Positions 43,935-55,647 of a stretch of 64,000 nucleotides of DNA are shown here, piece by piece. Origin of the DNA: Primula veris. Lineage: Eukaryota; Streptophyta; Magnoliopsida; Ericales; Primulaceae. The number at the start of each line of letters is the position of its first letter. Position 1 is the stretch's first letter. The position numbers and the translations under genes are program-made. Under the pieces are notes generated by a model that was given only the letters and a program-made list of their open reading frames with translations, ran no database searches and was not told where the DNA came from. The DNA lies in NCBI GenBank assembly GCA_963682055.1, contig OY821741.1, forward strand, positions 21,336,711-21,400,710, given 5' to 3'.

Positions 43935-45130
43935 ACACATGACACCGAAGTTAGCTTTGTAGAATATGTAAATGGGCGTGTGTAGCTCCTTCGTTTTTCT
44001 CGTCTACCTAGCTAGATGCGTGCTGGAAAACACCAAATAAAGTGGTGGTTGTAATGTTATAAAATAAAGTGGGCTGTTCTCTTGTAATATTCGAGGATTT
44101 GGTACTTTTAAATTATTTGCTTACAACAATCCATTAAGGAATAAATTGGTAACCAATAATTTATGCAGCATATAACCTCCGAGTATATTCGAGATTTTAA
44201 CATTAGCAAATCATTGAAAGAAAGATCGAATCCTGGGGAGTCTAATTCAAAATGTCTTGTTTTTATCGAACTTTGTTACCAAGTCGTTGCATGTTAGGAA
44301 GACATATTTGCATGTTTTTAATATCATAACTGATAATCCGTAGCTTCATGGAGGACGTTGACTGAATCTGCCGGCTGTGTTATGCTTGTGTTTAACAGAG
44401 TTCGGACCATAAGAAAAATAATTGTGTGCAGGATAAGAGGATTATTAGCAGGTTATAAGACACTTAGGGAACACACCTAGAGGCTTGTCGCCAATGTATT
44501 GATGAGGTTTACCGACAAACAAACGCTTTGGAAACAGTTTTATAGATCATATTTGTTATTTCAAGTGAAACTGGAAAACAACAACGTGACAATTTAAGTA
44601 AAACACGAACAACGGGATTATAATAAAACTTTCAAAAATATTTAAAATAAGTTTAATTATTTTCTAATCTTACTCGTTTTCGCTATATCCTTCTTTTAAA
44701 TGAGAAAATTTAACTATTTCTTGCTCCTTATAGCTCCTCTCCGGTCAACCACCTACATCCTCCAGTTTCCAATTAATTTTATTTAGTATCATTAGTCTCT
44801 GACTAGTTTTATTCAGTTACGTTTTATTCAGTTACGTTAAAAAGTGATCTTGGTTAGGAAAAAATAGGTTTAACTCACAAGTCCATATTACCAAAATAAC
44901 CCAAAAATGATGGTGTTCTTATATTATAGTATATGTACGAAAGCAATTCTCTCAAACTGTTCACACTAACCCTACATCAGTAATATAACGCATTTCGTCA
45001 AGAGGCAGACAAACAAGAACGAAACAAGTTACGGTCAAGTCATACTTGTCTAGATTAATACACGTTATTTTAACTATTTTACATTATAAAAGGATCATAA
45101 TAATCTCTTCTTACAATCGTATGATTAACT
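43935..45130. other. Intergenic region downstream of sHSP gene
   Basis: Holds the sHSP 3' UTR and poly(A) signals (about 44036 and 44063). After that, nothing recognisable. Confidence 0.5.
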
Positions 45131-45233
45131 TTAAAAATTAGATCCAGTGCGTGAACTTCCATTCTCAATTGAGAACCATTGAGATTGCTTCCTTCTAGGG
45201 CTTGGCCCATGCTTATTGCTATCATCGCGTAAC
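45131..45233 (-). CDS. Possible terminal exon of an unidentified minus-strand gene
   Basis: After a splice-acceptor-like ATTGTGTGCAG (AG at 45235-45234) one minus-strand frame reads 33 codons to TAA, with a natural-looking composition (DSNKHGPSPRRKQSQWFSIE, then NGSSRTGSNF). It sits directly beside the LINE, which would then lie in the preceding intron. No upstream exon is found in the window and the family is not recognised; chance is a real alternative. Confidence 0.33.
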
Positions 45234-45300
45234 CTGCACACAATTAGCCAAGATCACAATTAATTGATTTGTGCTTTGAGAAGATAAGAGGGATACCAAG

Positions 45301-46415
45301 CAGGGGCGGAATCAAGATTTCGAGTCAGTGGGGGAATAATTCGGGAAAAAAAAATGCTATAGAAAAAAAAAAAGCAACTACAAATAAGATATTAATAAGT
45401 TAAATGTCAATTACAATTGATCTCCACTTCTGTCATTATCTGAAAATCTTTCATAATTACATCATTTGATAAAATAATAGATAAATATTTTTCAATATAA
45501 ACTATCAAACTATTACTCAACCATTCTTTATTTATCCGGTTGTGAAGTCGAAACTTCACAATCTTCATTCCTGAAAATGCTCGCTCTACTGCGGCACTAT
45601 ACTCTAACCATGAGTACTGTTTGAACCAAAAAAGAACAAATCTCCTAAATGTTTTCCCAAAATTAGTCATTTTAAAGTCATGTTTACTAGGTTGGCATGG
45701 TCCTCCTAAAATATAATGTCTACGAACTCGGTCACGAATATTTGGATCATAATCCAAAATTCTTTTTCTTAGAGCAGAATCAGAGGAAAGATCGGGTAAG
45801 TCAGAATCCCTATTCTTTTTCGTGGCAGTATCATTATTTGTTTTTGGAGATGATTCAGTTTGAATGATTAGCGGCTCTTCTATCGGAATTTCACTAGTAG
45901 AACTTGTAGAAGGTTTATCAAACCTCCATTTTTTAGCGAAATAGCTCAACATCGTTATCTATTGAAACTGAAATTATATAAACTATATCAGAATTAGTCT
46001 TACTTTTTGTTTTTTTGTAATCTCAGAGGTAATCTTACTGAATTTAAACAAATCGTTGTTTACATGTAAAAAGACTATCTATAAATAATAAATGAACAAA
46101 TAATCATATTAGACACGAAAAAAAATTGTTTGAGCATCTTACAAAGAGGCGGAATGAGCAGGAGGCGAAGAGACGACGAGTGGGCCCAATTGTCAAAACT
46201 CTATCTCTTTATTTTTTTTATCTATCCTAATCTCTCTCTCTGGTGTATGCGTAACAAAATAATTAAAGAAAAAATCAGCGTTAAAATATACGGTATATAT
46301 ATCAAATGACATATTTAGTAGTATAATTAAAGGGTAAGGGGTATAATACTAATTTCCAAGTAAAAATTCAGGGGGGCATGTGTCCCCACTAGCCTCTATA
46401 CTATGTCCGCCTATG
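45301..46415 (-). mobile_element. hAT deletion derivative B, inserted in LINE (1115 bp)
   Basis: Ends CAGGGGCGGAATCAAG and GTCCGCCTATG (inverted CATAGGCGGAC). TSD ATACCAAG (45293-45300) versus ATAACAAG (46416-46423), one mismatch. Closely related to element A throughout, including the noncoding arms (e.g. the gagagagagattagg and acaattggncc segments). Confidence 0.88.
45407..45952 (-). CDS. Truncated hAT transposase-like protein, open frame (181 aa)
   Basis: An intact minus-strand ORF from ATG (45950-45952). N-terminal TTF-type region (RKRILDYDPNIRDRVRRHYI; PCQPSKHDF) is joined after WLEYS to the C-terminal hAT dimerisation region (VERAFSGMKIVKFRLHNRI; IVYIEKYL; IMKDFQIM). The whole RNase H-like catalytic core is absent. 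It could at most bind element ends or dimerise with a full-length transposase; whether it is translated is unknown. Confidence 0.82.
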   Translation of the reverse strand: MLSYFAKKWRFDKPSTSSTSEIPIEEPLIIQTESSPKTNNDTATKKNRDSDLPDLSSDSALRKRILDYDPNIRDRVRRHYILGGPCQPSKHDFKMTNFGKTFRRFVLFWFKQYSWLEYSAAVERAFSGMKIVKFRLHNRINKEWLSNSLIVYIEKYLSIILSNDVIMKDFQIMTEVEINCN

Positions 46416-48586
46416 ATAACAAGGTATCTTACTGGGCATTCATCCACTTTAAATCTCAGCACATCAATAATTCCACTTAGCTCATCATTATTAACAGAAC
46501 AATGAAATATACAAATTTTATCTGGGTTTGGTACAAGACCAGAAAATCTAGAAAAAGTCTTTTAAAGCTTTAGAAAGAGTATTTACAGAGTTTATATCTC
46601 CATTAGCAAACAACATCAGGTCATCAGCAAAAGATAAGTGAGTAATCTTTAATTTCTTGCATTTGTCATGAAATGTAAAATTATTAGTATTACAATACTT
46701 TTCAAGGATAACAGAGAGAACATTCATACAAATAACAAATATATAAGGGGAAAGAGGATCCTCTTGTATGATACCATTTTTGCCTTTGAAAAAACCTTCC
46801 ATACTACCATTTATCATAACAGAGTAGGAGGGAGTGGAGATGCATTCTTTGATCCAGAGTCTAATGTCCAAAGAGAATCCCATGAAGTGTAAAGTGTCAT
46901 TGATGAAATGCCAATTAACAGAATCAAAAGCTTTTATTAAGTCCACTTTAAAAGCTACCTTAGGTTTACCCTTATTGTTATGATACCGCTCTATAATCTG
47001 TTGAGTAAGCAAGATATTGTCACTGATACTTCTACTTTTAATAAAAGCAGATTGTTTGCTAGAAATAACAAGTCTCTAATGTTAGCGGGGTTATCATTTT
47101 TAGGGATAAGAGCAATACAAGTGCTATTGACTTGTTGAAGTAAAGTCTTAGATTTTAAAATGTCCCGAATAGCAAGAACAACATCTTTGCCTATAATATG
47201 CCATGTCTTATTAAAAAAATACCTATTAAATCTATCAGGTCCATGAGCTTTCTTTTGATTAAGAGAAAGCATACAAGAAAAATTAGCATTCATATTAGCA
47301 CTCATTTGACTAGTAATAACGGGTTTGACAAATTCTTTAAGAGCTTCCTTACAAGGATAATTATTAGTATTAGGGGTGCCAACCAAACCATTGTAAAACT
47401 CAAGAATGTTATGCACAATATCATTGTGCTTAGTGAGAGTATTACCATTATCATCCTCAATAGCATCTATTCTATTTATATTGTTTTTTTGATTAATGGA
47501 TTTAAACAAGTAAGGAGTGTTATTATCCTCTTCCTCAAGCGACAACACTTTACTTTTTTTCTTAGCAAAGATCTCTTCTTCATTAAGAATATCCAATAAT
47601 TTACCCTTAATATTATTAATGGAAGCTAAAGAAATAGCAGGATCACCTTTATCAAATAAGCATTGAGCTTTGTGGAGTGAGTCTCTAACATCATTAACCC
47701 TTGCTTTAACATCTCTCCCTTTAGAAAAAGGGCCATATTCTTAAGAGCTAATTTAGTAGCATGCAACTTTTTACAAACAACATACATGAGAGTACCAGAG
47801 TAATTAGTACTCCAGGCTCTATTCACAATATCAAAAACGTCAGAGATATCATGAGGTAGAAATTTAGCATAAGAATTACAAAAATGAATTATCTAATCAT
47901 CATTTACAAGCACTCTATCAATTTTCCTCTGAATAGCCAGAGAAATCCAATTGTTACACCAAGTGTACTTAAGACCATTAAAACAAAGATCATCCAGCTT
48001 AGCATTATTAATAAAGCTAGGAAAATCACTATTAGGAGAAGGCCATTTATTACTACCACCTAGATAGAAAATCTAAGAGGTTATCATGAGGAAATCTAAG
48101 AGAGTTGAAATCACCTAACACTATCCAAGGCATGCCCAAAGTATTGTTAGCAAGAATAGAGAGCTCATTCCAGAAAAAGCTCCTATTTCTGTGCAAGTTA
48201 TCAACATTAACAAAAGTAGCAAGAATATCATCATTAGTATTGATATTCTTAAGATTGCAGTGAATAAATTGAGGCTTAGCTAACAAGACACTGCAAGTGC
48301 ACACAAGAGGATTAAAAGCTACTATAATTCTACCATAAGGAGCTTCCACAATATTACTAATGTAGCTTCGGTAAGGAAAAGTATAAGAGCAAGCAGAGTC
48401 AATCCTAGCAGCATGAATTTTATTTTCTAATATACCAACACAAGATAACTTATTTTTAGTAACAAAATTTTTAATAGCATATTGTTTAATTTTCTTATTA
48501 ATAGCTCTAATGTTCCAGCAACCAATACAATTAGGATGTATCATCATTAAGGGATTTGTGGGGAGTAGCAGTAATAGTAGCAACAT
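46416..48586 (-). pseudogene. LINE ORF2: endonuclease and reverse transcriptase, fragmented
   Basis: 48586-48053 holds the endonuclease (GCWNIRAINKK; GILENKI; WIVLGDFNSLRF). 47596-46991 covers the linker and RT N-terminus (KKAHGPDRFNRYFFNKTW). 47012-46548 has the RT core: KVDLIKAFDSVNWHF, then G-IQ-DPLSPYIFVICM and FADDLMLFANG with the catalytic Asp pair. Downstream SGLVPNPDKICIF matches the thumb. Stops and frame changes separate the pieces, so it is inactive. Confidence 0.88.
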
Positions 48587-49146
48587 TAAGCTTTTCCAGT
48601 TTTTTATTGACTTTACTGTTCAATTTCTTTATTCCGTTCCTTTCTTTTTTCTCCAAGAGGTTGTTTGCTATAATCTTATTTTGAAACTCCTCAGAAGTGA
48701 TCTCCTCCTATTCTTCTTCACTCAGATTTATAACATAATTAGTTTCTGAGCCATTGTTTATATCATTTTCTCCTTTATCCATAATACCAATTACATCTAA
48801 ATAAATAGGTATTAATTGGTTAATATGTTCAGGGTTTTAATATTGCTCATGAGAGACTCAAAAGCACCAACATTGTCCAACTTAGAGGTTTTAGAGGAAA
48901 TAGGAGCAACAATCACAACCTTTTTGCTCAAATTTAAGTTTTCAAAAATATTTGTAAGTTTAATACAATTTTGATAACTTGGGCTTTAGTTTTTATAGGA
49001 GTTGCTTCAACTAATTTGTCTTGTTCCTTAGAACCAACATCTCCATCTACCTCCAAGAATTTGATATTTTTTCCCTTCTTCATATTAGACCTATTGGTTT
49101 TTTTAAGAAACAGAAGTCTAATTCTCATTAGAAGGTTTCCCATTTG

Positions 49147-50792
49147 CTATCTTATCCTTACTATGTTTAGTGCAATGCTTAGTCTGGTGACCATATTATC
49201 CTTACTATGCTTAGTGCAATGCTTAGTCTGATGACCATATTCTTTACAAGAAACACAATCTTTTGGAATCCAACTATACTCCAGATTAACGGTGAATAAG
49301 TTGAAAAATTCATCCTCCACAATAATTTCGGTAGGAAATTCACTTTGTGAGCTAACTTCAATACAAAATTTAGCAAAATCAATTCTATTAAGCTCAGAAG
49401 TTTGTTCATCGGTATACAAAGGAACACCAATTCTACTAGGTATATGACTAACACCCACTTCATTCCAATAATTAAGAGGGATATCATATAAATAGACCCA
49501 GATGGGAACAGTTTTGAAGCTCTCCTTAGAGCAATCTATGTCAATGGACCATTTTTTTAGATAAATAGGTTTACCTAGAATCATTGAAGGGCCTTACTAA
49601 TTACATTAGAAGGACCATTTCCATAATTAAAACAAAATAAAAAAAACACCATTACCTGCTGGTATTATTTTTGAAAAACCATATTTATCCCATTTAAGAT
49701 GAGCTTGCTTAAGAAAGGTTAGAAAAGGAATGCCACTTCCCATGAAGTACTCAACAATGGTGTGTTTCCAATTTTGTACACCTAAAGTAGCTACCCCTTT
49801 TGGGAGTTTAACCCAATCCTTAGAAGGTTGAATAAATTTAAGAGTTGTCCTACAATAACAGTGAGAATATTAGGCAAATTACTACCCTTAGCAGAGGTGC
49901 CAGTCTCATTTATCTTAGCTATGTTACCAACTATAGGTAAAGCAATAACTTTAGAGTTTATAATTTTGGCTATCGTATCCACTTTGGGACAATCAATTTG
50001 TCCTATAGTGAAGGAGCTAATAGCCTTTTCAGTAAAGGTAACATTGAATATTTTAGGAAAAAGCACTTTATTGATAGAGTCATCAGTATTAAAAGAGGAT
50101 TTACCAGTAAAGGGGATATTACCGTTAAGGGATAGATTGGTAATTTTCATCACTTTTGAACCATCATGGTTATTAGCAGGGGATTTTGTAGGAGTTGTGA
50201 GATTCACCTGCTTGTTAACCCCAAAATTTGTATTGCTACTCGAGCTATCTTTACCAGATTTTTTTAGATCCACCACTAGGGTACCCAGGAGCTCCTTATT
50301 TAATAGATCTTGAGGACTATTGATGTAGATTCCATTTATTTCATTTTTAATTTTCAATGAGGGAAAATTGGGTGTTTTTCAAGTTCAACAATTTCCTCAC
50401 TCATAGCCCTATCCTCTGATCCGGGATGGGAGGAATTTACATCAGAATTTGTATCAACCTCACTGTTAATATCCACTACTAACTCCCCACTCAAACTTAA
50501 TTGAATGATAGAATTATCAATTATAGTAGGAAAAGAATTTGTAGAACCTTTTGAGGGAGAGATTCCCAAATTCAAGACCAGCTATTATATTCCTTCTCTC
50601 CTCAATCAAAACCTCTAACTGTGGACAAGAGGCCTCACTATCATCATTGATTGGTTGGTCTAGGATTTGAACTGAGACAAGAGATGAGTTCGATCCCGGA
50701 GGAATATAAAGGTTAAGGTAACCCTCATATTCATCGAGTCTATGAGTTTCAGATGAGGAGTATGACATAGAAGACATAGAAGAGTCATCCAT
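49147..50792 (-). pseudogene. LINE ORF1-like protein with zinc knuckle, fragmented
   Basis: Frames 50792-50517, 50575-50354, 50357-49791 and 49584-49147 are consecutive pieces. The last matches plant L1 ORF1 (DUF4283-type region: KTVPIWVYLYDIPLNYWNE) and ends in a CCHC knuckle C-VS-C-KEYG-H-QTKH-C. An RNA-binding role is known for the family. The N-terminal part is Ser/Asp-rich and unconserved. The region 49190-49225 repeats a 40-bp phrase of 49147-49190 (a small duplication). Confidence 0.75.
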
Positions 50793-50800
50793 GGTGGATG

Positions 50801-52680
50801 ATTTGCTTTGATATTGTGTAACTATTAGTAATAGATCACATTTAGAAGAGATATTCTATTTGGTATAGAGGTTGGATTTTTCCACTCCAATTTATCTGTT
50901 TCGACGCTCAAACCGTAATTTTTTTTTCCGAACCATAATTTTGACTTACGGTTCGTAAGTTAGATTTATGGTTTGACTATGAAATTACCAAATTTCCCCT
51001 GCGTAGAAATCTGAAAATTTTACAGAGGCCGGTCGATCGGACTTCATAGCCGATTGATCGGCCAAGCTCTCTGAAAATTTTTCTAGAGAGCTAATTAACT
51101 CAAAAAAAAACATTTACGGATCATAATCATAACTTATTCATAGATAAAAGGTCAATAAGTTAATTTGTTTCGAGTAACTTGATAAAATGTCATTTCGAGT
51201 ACTAATCATTTAAAAAAATGGTTAATTTGTTTAAAATGAAATTTGCCTACTTATCTCAAAATAATATTTACGGATTGTAATCATGACTTACAGTTTTATA
51301 AAAAGGCCAATAAGTTAATTTGTTTCGAGTAACATGATAAAAGGTCGTTTTGATTACTAATGATTTATAAAATGGTTAATTTGTTTAAAATGATAGACGA
51401 TCCAATAAAGAACATAATGGTTGAAATGGAACTAAATTTGGAGTGAGTCAGAACGAATAATTTATAGTTCCACAATATACGATAATGAAAAAAAAATGAA
51501 TACTTCCAAATTTAGTTATCTTTTTCACCCAGTATTGGTAATCGGCATGAATTTTCATCCACTATTGCCTTTTTGCTTGTTCATTTCCAACAATTCTATC
51601 GATTGATATATTACACCAATTTTTACAAACTCGCTCATCTTCGTATTCGGTCCACACTTTTCGATCAACCGTATTCGTATCAGTTTGAGTTTTTTTTTTC
51701 TTAGTTTGCATTTTGAAGGTTGTGAAGATTTGGGTTGGAAATGTTGCGTGGAATATTGGGGTGAGTTGTCGTATGTATATTGGGAGGAATGATATTGGGA
51801 TGAAGACACGTAATACGTTTCATCATCGGAGTTTATTGGGTAATTGAAATTATCACTACCATAATTGGCGATTTGTAGAGAATAAATATGTTTACTGATA
51901 TAGGAAAGGTAATAAGAGAGAGCAAATTGTGTGGTTTGAATGAAAATGGGTGTAGCTTTATATAGGGAGAGAAATGAGTAAAATTTACTTTTTTACACAT
52001 TTTGGCTTGAAAAAAATATAACTAGCCATTATTTAGGATCTACTTGTATAATTTAAAAATCTAAGGACCTTAAAAATTACCAATATTACCGTTTATTACC
52101 GTTATACAGACTAAATCGTAAGAATATGAAACTACATGTCCAGCGGAGTAATTATAACGGTCCGATTTTATTTTAATATAATACAAAATACAGGAACTGG
52201 TTTGTAATTATTACAGGGACCAGTCATTATAATTAATAGGTTGAACCATCACGAATACAGTGTTGGTTGCGAGAAGAGAGGGGGAAACCACATGAGATGC
52301 GCAACCAACATCATCTGCTCCGCCCTGTAAAGACGACGACGTGTTGATTGCGGCTCCACCCACCGCAACCATAGCTTTGATAAACATGCTTTAAGATGGT
52401 TCATCTAGTTATATGTACTGGCGGTGAAGAGATAAAGAAATAAGAAATACAGAAAAATAGAGTTCGCGTTTGAAGATAATAGTATTTTATTAAAAAGTCA
52501 AATACATAGAAGGGTCCCTATTTTCGTGTATTATCTTTTGGATCCTTTAAGTTTTTATTTTCGTTGTTTAATCCTGTAGTTGTTGGTTTCGTTGTAATAA
52601 GGTCGGAGGACCAATTTAAACTCAATATAAATAAAATAGTGGACAATCCCCACGTTTAATTAAAAAAAAACATAACCTAT
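50801..52680. other. AT-rich DNA with one small coding-like patch
   Basis: Contains the minus-strand patch at 51555-51809 (separate entry), with a TATA-like TATATAAAGC near 51955-51965 upstream of it. Three similar phrases ('aaaaggtcaataagttaatttgtttcgagtaac') occur at about 51150, 51300 and 51370. Otherwise nothing seen. Confidence 0.4.
51555..51809 (-). CDS. Unrecognised Ser/Gln/Tyr-rich then Lys-rich small ORF
   Basis: An open frame that extends upstream without a start codon to about 51890. Gln/Tyr/Ser repeats (SQYHSSQYTYDN, SPQYSTQHFQPKSSQ) are followed by a basic segment KLRKKKLKLIRIRLIEK. Such heads are common in transposon-encoded Myb-like ORFs, but no domain is recognised. A TATA-like box lies upstream. 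It may be a gene fragment. Confidence 0.3.
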   Translation of the reverse strand: MSSSQYHSSQYTYDNSPQYSTQHFQPKSSQPSKCKLRKKKLKLIRIRLIEKCGPNTKMSEFVKIGVIYQSIELLEMNKQKGNSG

Positions 52681-52684
52681 ACCC

Positions 52685-52822
52685 TAAAAAATACTGATCC
52701 GGATCAACACACTTTGATCCGGATCAGATGACGTGGCCCAGTCGAATTATGCCATGTCATTAAATGACGTGGTCCAAAGTCGGTTCTGATCCAAATCTGT
52801 GATTTTGATCCGGATCAGTTGG
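52685..52822. repeat. Three copies of palindrome GATCCGGATC
   Basis: tgatccggatca occurs at about 52690, 52708 and 52806, with 'gacgtgg-cca' phrases between. Possibly part of a degraded LTR or TIR element. Confidence 0.6.
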
Positions 52823-53439
52823 CGCTTATTAGATTTTATTTACTTTCTTGGATTTTTTCAATCTTTCTTGTTAGATCTTTACTTTGGCCCGAATTAATAC
52901 TTTGAAAACTCTTCTTCTAGGTCCTTAAAACTTCTCCATTATCATTCTAAATCCTTGGTTTCATATCTTGACATATTTATGTCCTAAAAAAGGTAAAAAT
53001 ACATAAATTCCTCAAAATGATCAAATGCATAAAATATATGTAAAATTAATCTATTAGCATTTTTAGATGACAAAATTTTTATTTTAATATGCTAAAATAT
53101 TACATTTTTATAGCCGAATCAAACACTATATGTATTGTTAGCTTGTACAAATTATTATAGACCTTTTCAATACACATATTTAGTTTTTTATATTTTTGTC
53201 TCTTCCTTGTCGCTGCTTCTTCTTCTATTCCTTCTTTCTTTCTTTCCCTCCCTCCGCGTATATTCTTATTCTTGCGCCTCTCCCTAGCAATAACTCTACG
53301 GGGAGAGACAAAGCAACTCTTTATTTTTCCAGTACTTGTAAGTTATTTTACCTTCCTTTACCTAATTGTTTTTATTATATATTGCATACTTTATGCAGCT
53401 CTTAGATATTATTGCTTGCAAGTTAGTTTTGCAAGGTAT

Positions 53440-53830
53440 GGATGAGGATTGCCGACTCTCACCTCTGTGTTTAGTAGGTCTTGCATGTTAGGTGATAACA
53501 ACCAACTCTAGAAAAGGATAGCGCGAGCTTTATCGATAAAAAACAACAAAAAGATAGTTTAGAATAGTTTCAATATTGTTTCTCTGGACGATAGTAGGTC
53601 TTATTTCTGTGGACGATTTGGTCTTACCAACCAGTTGTGCGAGCTTTATCGATAAAAAACAACAAAAAGATAGTTTAGAATAGTTTCAATATTGTTTCTC
53701 TGGACGATAGTAGGTCTTATTTCTGTGGACGATTTGGTCTTACCAACCAGTTGTAAATATTGTTTTTACAATTGGCCCTTGTACTCTTACTAGGAAAAAT
53801 GATTTTTTTTTTTAAAAACGCACACTTTTA
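53440..53830. repeat. Direct-repeat relative of 56880-57090
   Basis: Both segments read gaatt/gattg-c--ctc, then taggtcttgcatg-taa/gtgat, 'aggcgcgag-c-atatcgat' like phrases, and end '-ttgtac/tactcttacta / acttttaag'. They lie about 3.45 kb apart in the same orientation. They may be two LTR remnants of one old element or two copies of one repeat. Confidence 0.4.
53523..53754. repeat. Perfect 116-bp tandem duplication
   Basis: 53523-53638 (gcgagctttatcgataaaaa...accagttgt) is repeated exactly at 53639-53754. No mismatch was seen. Confidence 0.93.
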
Positions 53831-55149
53831 AGCTAATCAATTAGACATTTGGAATGATTTTATTGATAAATTTGGTAGATTCGCATGTACAATTTTTTTC
53901 TTAAATATCGAGGCATTTTCTCGATTGATTATTTGATGATGTACATTGAGTTATAGGCCATTATATTTCATCCATTGTCACACTAGAATTTTTTTTTGAA
54001 AAGAACAAAATATAAAGAAAAAGTGGATGAGGCGGCACTTGTCGGCAAATATCGCTAACACTTGTCGCTCGATGAATGCGTGTCTCCATTAGAATGATAT
54101 TCAATTAAATAATCTATCCCAAAATGTCGATAACAACTACTTGTAAGAAAAGGGTCACCGAGTTTATAATGTAGCTGACATGTGCAACAATCTCTAATAA
54201 ATGCAATTCAAATAAAAATCTAAGAAATATTTATTTCCTTTCCTAAACATATTTGTTCATGACTTTGCCTGATAACTCAATTCAAAGTCATTAATTGGAT
54301 TTTATATCTGTTTTTTGCTTTTTAGTTCATCTTTAAGGAGGCTTGATCATTAGGAATTTAACAAACAGCTAGGTAAACTTAACACTTATATTTAACCCCG
54401 TCAAACTTCAAGAAGCTGAAGGAGATCTTATGAGTGATTGAATGGCGTTGCAGATGCGAATGGAGAAATGAGAGTCCTCTATCTGTTGCATGTTGGTAGT
54501 ATACTTGGTTTGGAGATAAGGGAGATGTTCAGTATTAATTTGTATATTTGTTTTTTCCTTCTCAGTTAATTCTTGTTCATCTTGTTTGATCTAGTTGGTT
54601 GTAGACATTATTTGTGAACATTACCTCTTTTATATAAAATAAATCAAGGAAAATAAAAATAAATTTCGAGTGGGTATCGTCCTGGTAAGAAAGAACTCAC
54701 GATACAACAACCGTCCTTTAAGTACACTTTAAGTTTCAAAGGTTTGTTGCACGAGCTAAGTGAAATCCTGACTTACATGAAAGTAAGATATCTTTTTATT
54801 CATGTTTTATGAATTTTGAAACTCAGAAATTATCATACCTTATATGTTTATCGCTTGCGACACCCAAGTACGAGTATCAAGCTAGTTGAGGTGTGTGATT
54901 GGACTAAAAAAGCGTATATTCTTGGTGTACATAAATGGTATTTCATCAATCTAAAAGTACGTTTGTGGTTAGTTTTATATATATTTTATGCGTTTTGTCA
55001 TTTTGAGTCATTTTAACTATTTTTGTGCATTTTTTGACCCTTTTAAGGCAAGATATATGAATGTGGTAAATTGAGGGACTCAAAATGATGATGGAGGGAC
55101 TTGGAATGGCAAAAATAAGTAAAGAAACAAGTTTAGTTTGGGTCTAAGA
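53831..55149. other. AT-rich DNA without recognisable genes
   Basis: No ORF above about 66 codons and no recognisable motif. The 'aactcacgatacaacaaccg' phrase at about 54695 resembles sequences seen around gypsy gag starts, but nothing else supports that. Confidence 0.4.
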
Positions 55150-55609
55150 CTCTGTTTGTTTCACAGTAAAATGTTTCCAAAAGAAAAATTTTACATGGGA
55201 AAGTTTTTCGGTGAAAACTTTTGTTTGCTTCCTATTTACGGACGTTTGGTGCATAAAAAGTTTTCCACGTAATTTTTTTTAATAAATTTAAAGTTATGTC
55301 AATTTTTTAAGTTTAAACAATGTAAACGCATAAATAAATAAATATGGTTCATACTTTAAAACATATTATAAAATGAATAATTTTTTTTTAATCAAAGTAC
55401 AAAGGCAAATAAGCTTAGAAAAGTTTAAAAACATTAATGATTAAAAATCATGATTATTTTGATAGAAAAACTAAAACTTATTCATTTAATTTAAAACTAA
55501 AACGACTTCTTTATAGAAGAACTCCATCAACCACTTTTTTCTTTCTTTTCATTTTTATTAGCGATGAATCTCATTAATTTTTTATTCATTTCTGTATAAA
55601 TAGTCCAAC

Positions 55610-55647
<38 letters not shown>

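Larger units (their letters stand above)
45240..50800 (-). mobile_element. L1-type LINE, minus strand, interrupted by hAT element B
   Basis: Order on the minus strand: ORF1-like region (50792-49147), apurinic endonuclease (48586-48053), RT (47596-46416). RT resumes beyond the hAT insertion (PVRYL before it, then LGIPLIFSKHKL at 45300-45250). The two halves meet exactly at the hAT TSD. Multiple frameshifts and stops. The 3' end appears to be lost soon after the RT thumb. Confidence 0.88.
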
